Below are positions 62,283-64,000 of a stretch of DNA of 64,000 bases, one piece after another. The translations under genes were made by a program, and so were the position numbers. The notes below the pieces were generated by a model, which worked only from the letters and a program-made list of their open reading frames with translations, did not search any database and had not been told where the DNA came from. The stretch is taken from contig NZ_CP012099.1 of the NCBI RefSeq assembly GCF_001182785.1, forward strand, positions 3,346,501 through 3,410,500, read 5' to 3'. The DNA is from Bacillus thuringiensis. GTDB lineage: Bacteria; Bacillota; Bacilli; Bacillales; Bacillaceae_G. How positions within the stretch are numbered: position 1 is the stretch's first letter; each line of letters starts with the position of its first letter.

Positions 62283-64000
62283 TCTATATTTTTTTGCATA
62301 ATGAGCCAAAGTAAGCAACGGATATATATGAGCATAACTATGATAACGAATATAAAATCCACCTGGTAAACCTGTTCCAGTAGGATATTTTTCATTTGCA
62401 TAAGGGTTGGAGAGCAAATATGAAATACCTTTTCGAATGACTGGTGTTTCTTTATCATAGTAAGAAATGAGGGCATCTAAAGCCCATGCTGTTTGGGATG
62501 GTGTACTAAATGGCAAAGTAACGAATCTTTTTTCCACACTACTTTGGCAAGATTCTCCCCAGCCACCATCTTCATGCTGTATATGTTCAAGCCATAAAAC
62601 TGCTCGTTTCAATGATGAATCGCTAGATGGTATTCCTAGTGACCGTAAACCAGTCAACACTGCCCACGTACCATATATATAACAAATTCCCCATTTCCCA
62701 TACCATGATCCATTTTCCTCTTGTACATTCATTAACCAATTTATCGCACTTTGTTTTTGTTTCTCGGGCAATTCATTTTGCGTATATGTCCCGAAAAACT
62801 CTAACACTCTTCCTGTAATATCTGGTGTAGAAGGATCTGTAATCATATCACTTGCATTTTCGATTGGTAAATTTGCTAATATACGGCTCGTTACTCCTTT
62901 TTCAAAAGCCCCCCAACCACCATCATTATTTTGCAATCCTTTAACCCAATTAACCGCTCGCTTCCAAGCATTATCTACATTTTCGTTCCCTCTACTTCGC
63001 GCCAATGCTCTTAACACAGCAGTTGTATCATCAATATCTGGAATCGTCGTATTCACATCCGAAAACCCCCAACCACCTGGGGATATATCCGGTGCATGTA
63101 CACTCCAATCTACTTTCTTCGTTTGCTGTTTTCTTAGTAAATACGCTGATGCATTTTGAATCACTTTACTTGCTTTCGGAACTTGAGCTTCTTGCAAAGC
63201 ATAACTGAGTAAAGCTGTATCCCATACCGTTGACGGAGAGTTTTGCAAATGGCCCCCTCTCTCCATCTTCCATATATAAGATGTGATTCCCGTTATAGCC
63301 TTCTGAATAATTGGTGATTGAATAGAATGTCCTAATGCAAGTAAAGCATAAATCATATAAAACGAGGCAGTTGCGTAACTATATAATGTTCCATTTTCAT
63401 CAATACGCTCTTTCATAAAACGTTCTACTTCCTCATATCCTTTATGATGCAAAGAAAGTGGATACGTTATAATTTTCTTCACGTCACTTAATAGTGTTTG
63501 AAAAACCGGAGATCGGTCCTCCCGAAACCATTCTCCGCCCCCGCCTGCAATGTGATTTAAATTTGGCAATAACTTTTTCCCTACTCGAAATCTTTTATTT
63601 AAACACAACATCATCGGAATTAAATGAATACGTGCTGAGCTACTCAATTCAAATATACTGAGAGGGGAATCATTCTGCAGAAACATAATTGGTGTTGGCA
63701 AATGAAAGAGAGAAGGATATTCATATTCTCCATGAATCGCTAATAAAAACTTCGTCATAAAATGAGCACGCGCTACCCCCCCACGCTCATTTATAAACAT
63801 TTCCGCTCGCTTCATATTCGCATCTTCTTTTGTATATTTTTCCGATGCAAGTAAGGCAGCATAAGATTGGATTGTAGCAGATAAATTACCACCCACTTCA
63901 TCTTCATACAATTTCCATGTTCCTTCATTTGTTTGAAGTGATGCTAATCTTTTTACAAACGGTTCTATCTCTTTATCTCTACCTAATAATTTTAATAAAA
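62277..64000 (-). CDS. Squalene-hopene cyclase family protein (sporulenol synthase type), 5' end cut
   Basis: At least 574 residues are visible; the frame stays open to base 64000 so the start lies outside. The catalytic acid motif is DIDDTTA; QW repeats QNNDGGWGAF, QEENGSWYGKWG and QHEDGGWGES are present. In Bacillus the homologue SqhC cyclises tetraprenyl-beta-curcumene to sporulenol, a spore membrane terpenoid. The protein acts at the membrane surface. The internal TTG at 63911 is not the start because homologous sequence (LLGRDKEIEPFVKRLASLQT) continues upstream. Confidence 0.92.
   Translation of the reverse strand, partial: LLKLLGRDKEIEPFVKRLASLQTNEGTWKLYEDEVGGNLSATIQSYAALLASEKYTKEDANMKRAEMFINERGGVARAHFMTKFLLAIHGEYEYPSLFHLPTPIMFLQNDSPLSIFELSSSARIHLIPMMLCLNKRFRVGKKLLPNLNHIAGGGGEWFREDRSPVFQTLLSDVKKIITYPLSLHHKGYEEVERFMKERIDENGTLYSYATASFYMIYALLALGHSIQSPIIQKAITGITSYIWKMERGGHLQNSPSTVWDTALLSYALQEAQVPKASKVIQNASAYLLRKQQTKKVDWSVHAPDISPGGWGFSDVNTTIPDIDDTTAVLRALARSRGNENVDNAWKRAVNWVKGLQNNDGGWGAFEKGVTSRILANLPIENASDMITDPSTPDITGRVLEFFGTYTQNELPEKQKQSAINWLMNVQEENGSWYGKWGICYIYGTWAVLTGLRSLGIPSSDSSLKRAVLWLEHIQHEDGGWGESCQSSVEKRFVTLPFSTPSQTAWALDALISYYDKETPVIRKGISYLLSNPYANEKYPTGTGLPGGFYIRYHSYAHIYPLLTLAHYAKKYRK

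Noticed and set aside
1..64000. Search for CRISPR arrays, tRNA or rRNA genes, insertion sequences and phage genes
   Set aside because: I saw no regularly spaced repeats, no tRNA/rRNA-like sequence, no transposase and no phage structural gene in the window.

Overview
The window is low-GC Firmicute DNA and is almost certainly a chromosomal segment of the Bacillus cereus group. The strongest markers are an intact hemolysin II gene (412 codons) with its TetR-type repressor gene hlyIIR, a ColA-type collagenase, an enhancin-like metalloprotease, a sporulation-type sensor kinase, a sporulenol/hopene cyclase, and six copies of a ~155 bp repeat that matches my memory of the B. cereus group repeat bcr1. 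All identifications come from reading the sequence; no database was searched.

Positions 1-28,000 are accessory and rich in secreted or surface proteins. In order they are: a DUF3472 secreted protein (cut by the window edge), an M60 enhancin-like protease, a GH5 glycosidase, a frameshifted TPR regulator remnant, a membrane GGDEF-EAL protein, an ABC-F antibiotic-resistance protein behind a leader peptide and hairpin, hlyIIR-hlyII with operator and Fur box, an SLH-anchored amidase, a VanY-type carboxypeptidase, a SunI-like protein, a 1,093-residue thioester/LPXTG adhesin, a small secreted protein under a Fur-overlapped promoter, another small secreted protein, a KinB-like kinase and colA. Immediately downstream of colA lies a decayed copy of the hlyII 3' end with its terminator, a previously unremarked-looking duplication.

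Positions 28,000-44,200 are mostly housekeeping: an MgtC-like protein, two coupled GNAT acetyltransferases, a ring-cleavage dioxygenase, a three-gene amino-acid ABC transporter behind a SAM (S-box) riboswitch, a VanW protein, hypothetical proteins, a DEDDh exonuclease, a cold-shock protein, a Fur-box-controlled flavodoxin operon, a NAGPA-type phosphodiester glycosidase, an acetate-uptake permease, a NUDIX/ASCH pair and a CatB-like acetyltransferase.

Positions 44,190-51,662 hold one giant gene of 2,490 codons with 16 tandem DUF11-type repeats, no visible signal peptide or anchor, and a Cys/His-rich tail. The remainder (51,700-64,000) is metabolic: benzil reductase, GNAT, an argininosuccinate-lyase paralogue, a serine hydrolase, nucleoside hydrolase, YhdT-PanF, the DhaS-type aldehyde dehydrogenase, a FabG-type reductase, a YfhD-like peptide and the truncated squalene-hopene cyclase. 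Most converging or isolated genes are bounded by strong intrinsic terminators, listed individually.

Common themes are iron (three Fur-like boxes: hlyII, the 21.2 kb secreted protein, flavodoxin), host-polymer degradation, and repeated remodelling by bcr1-like elements, most of which carry different internal deletions.
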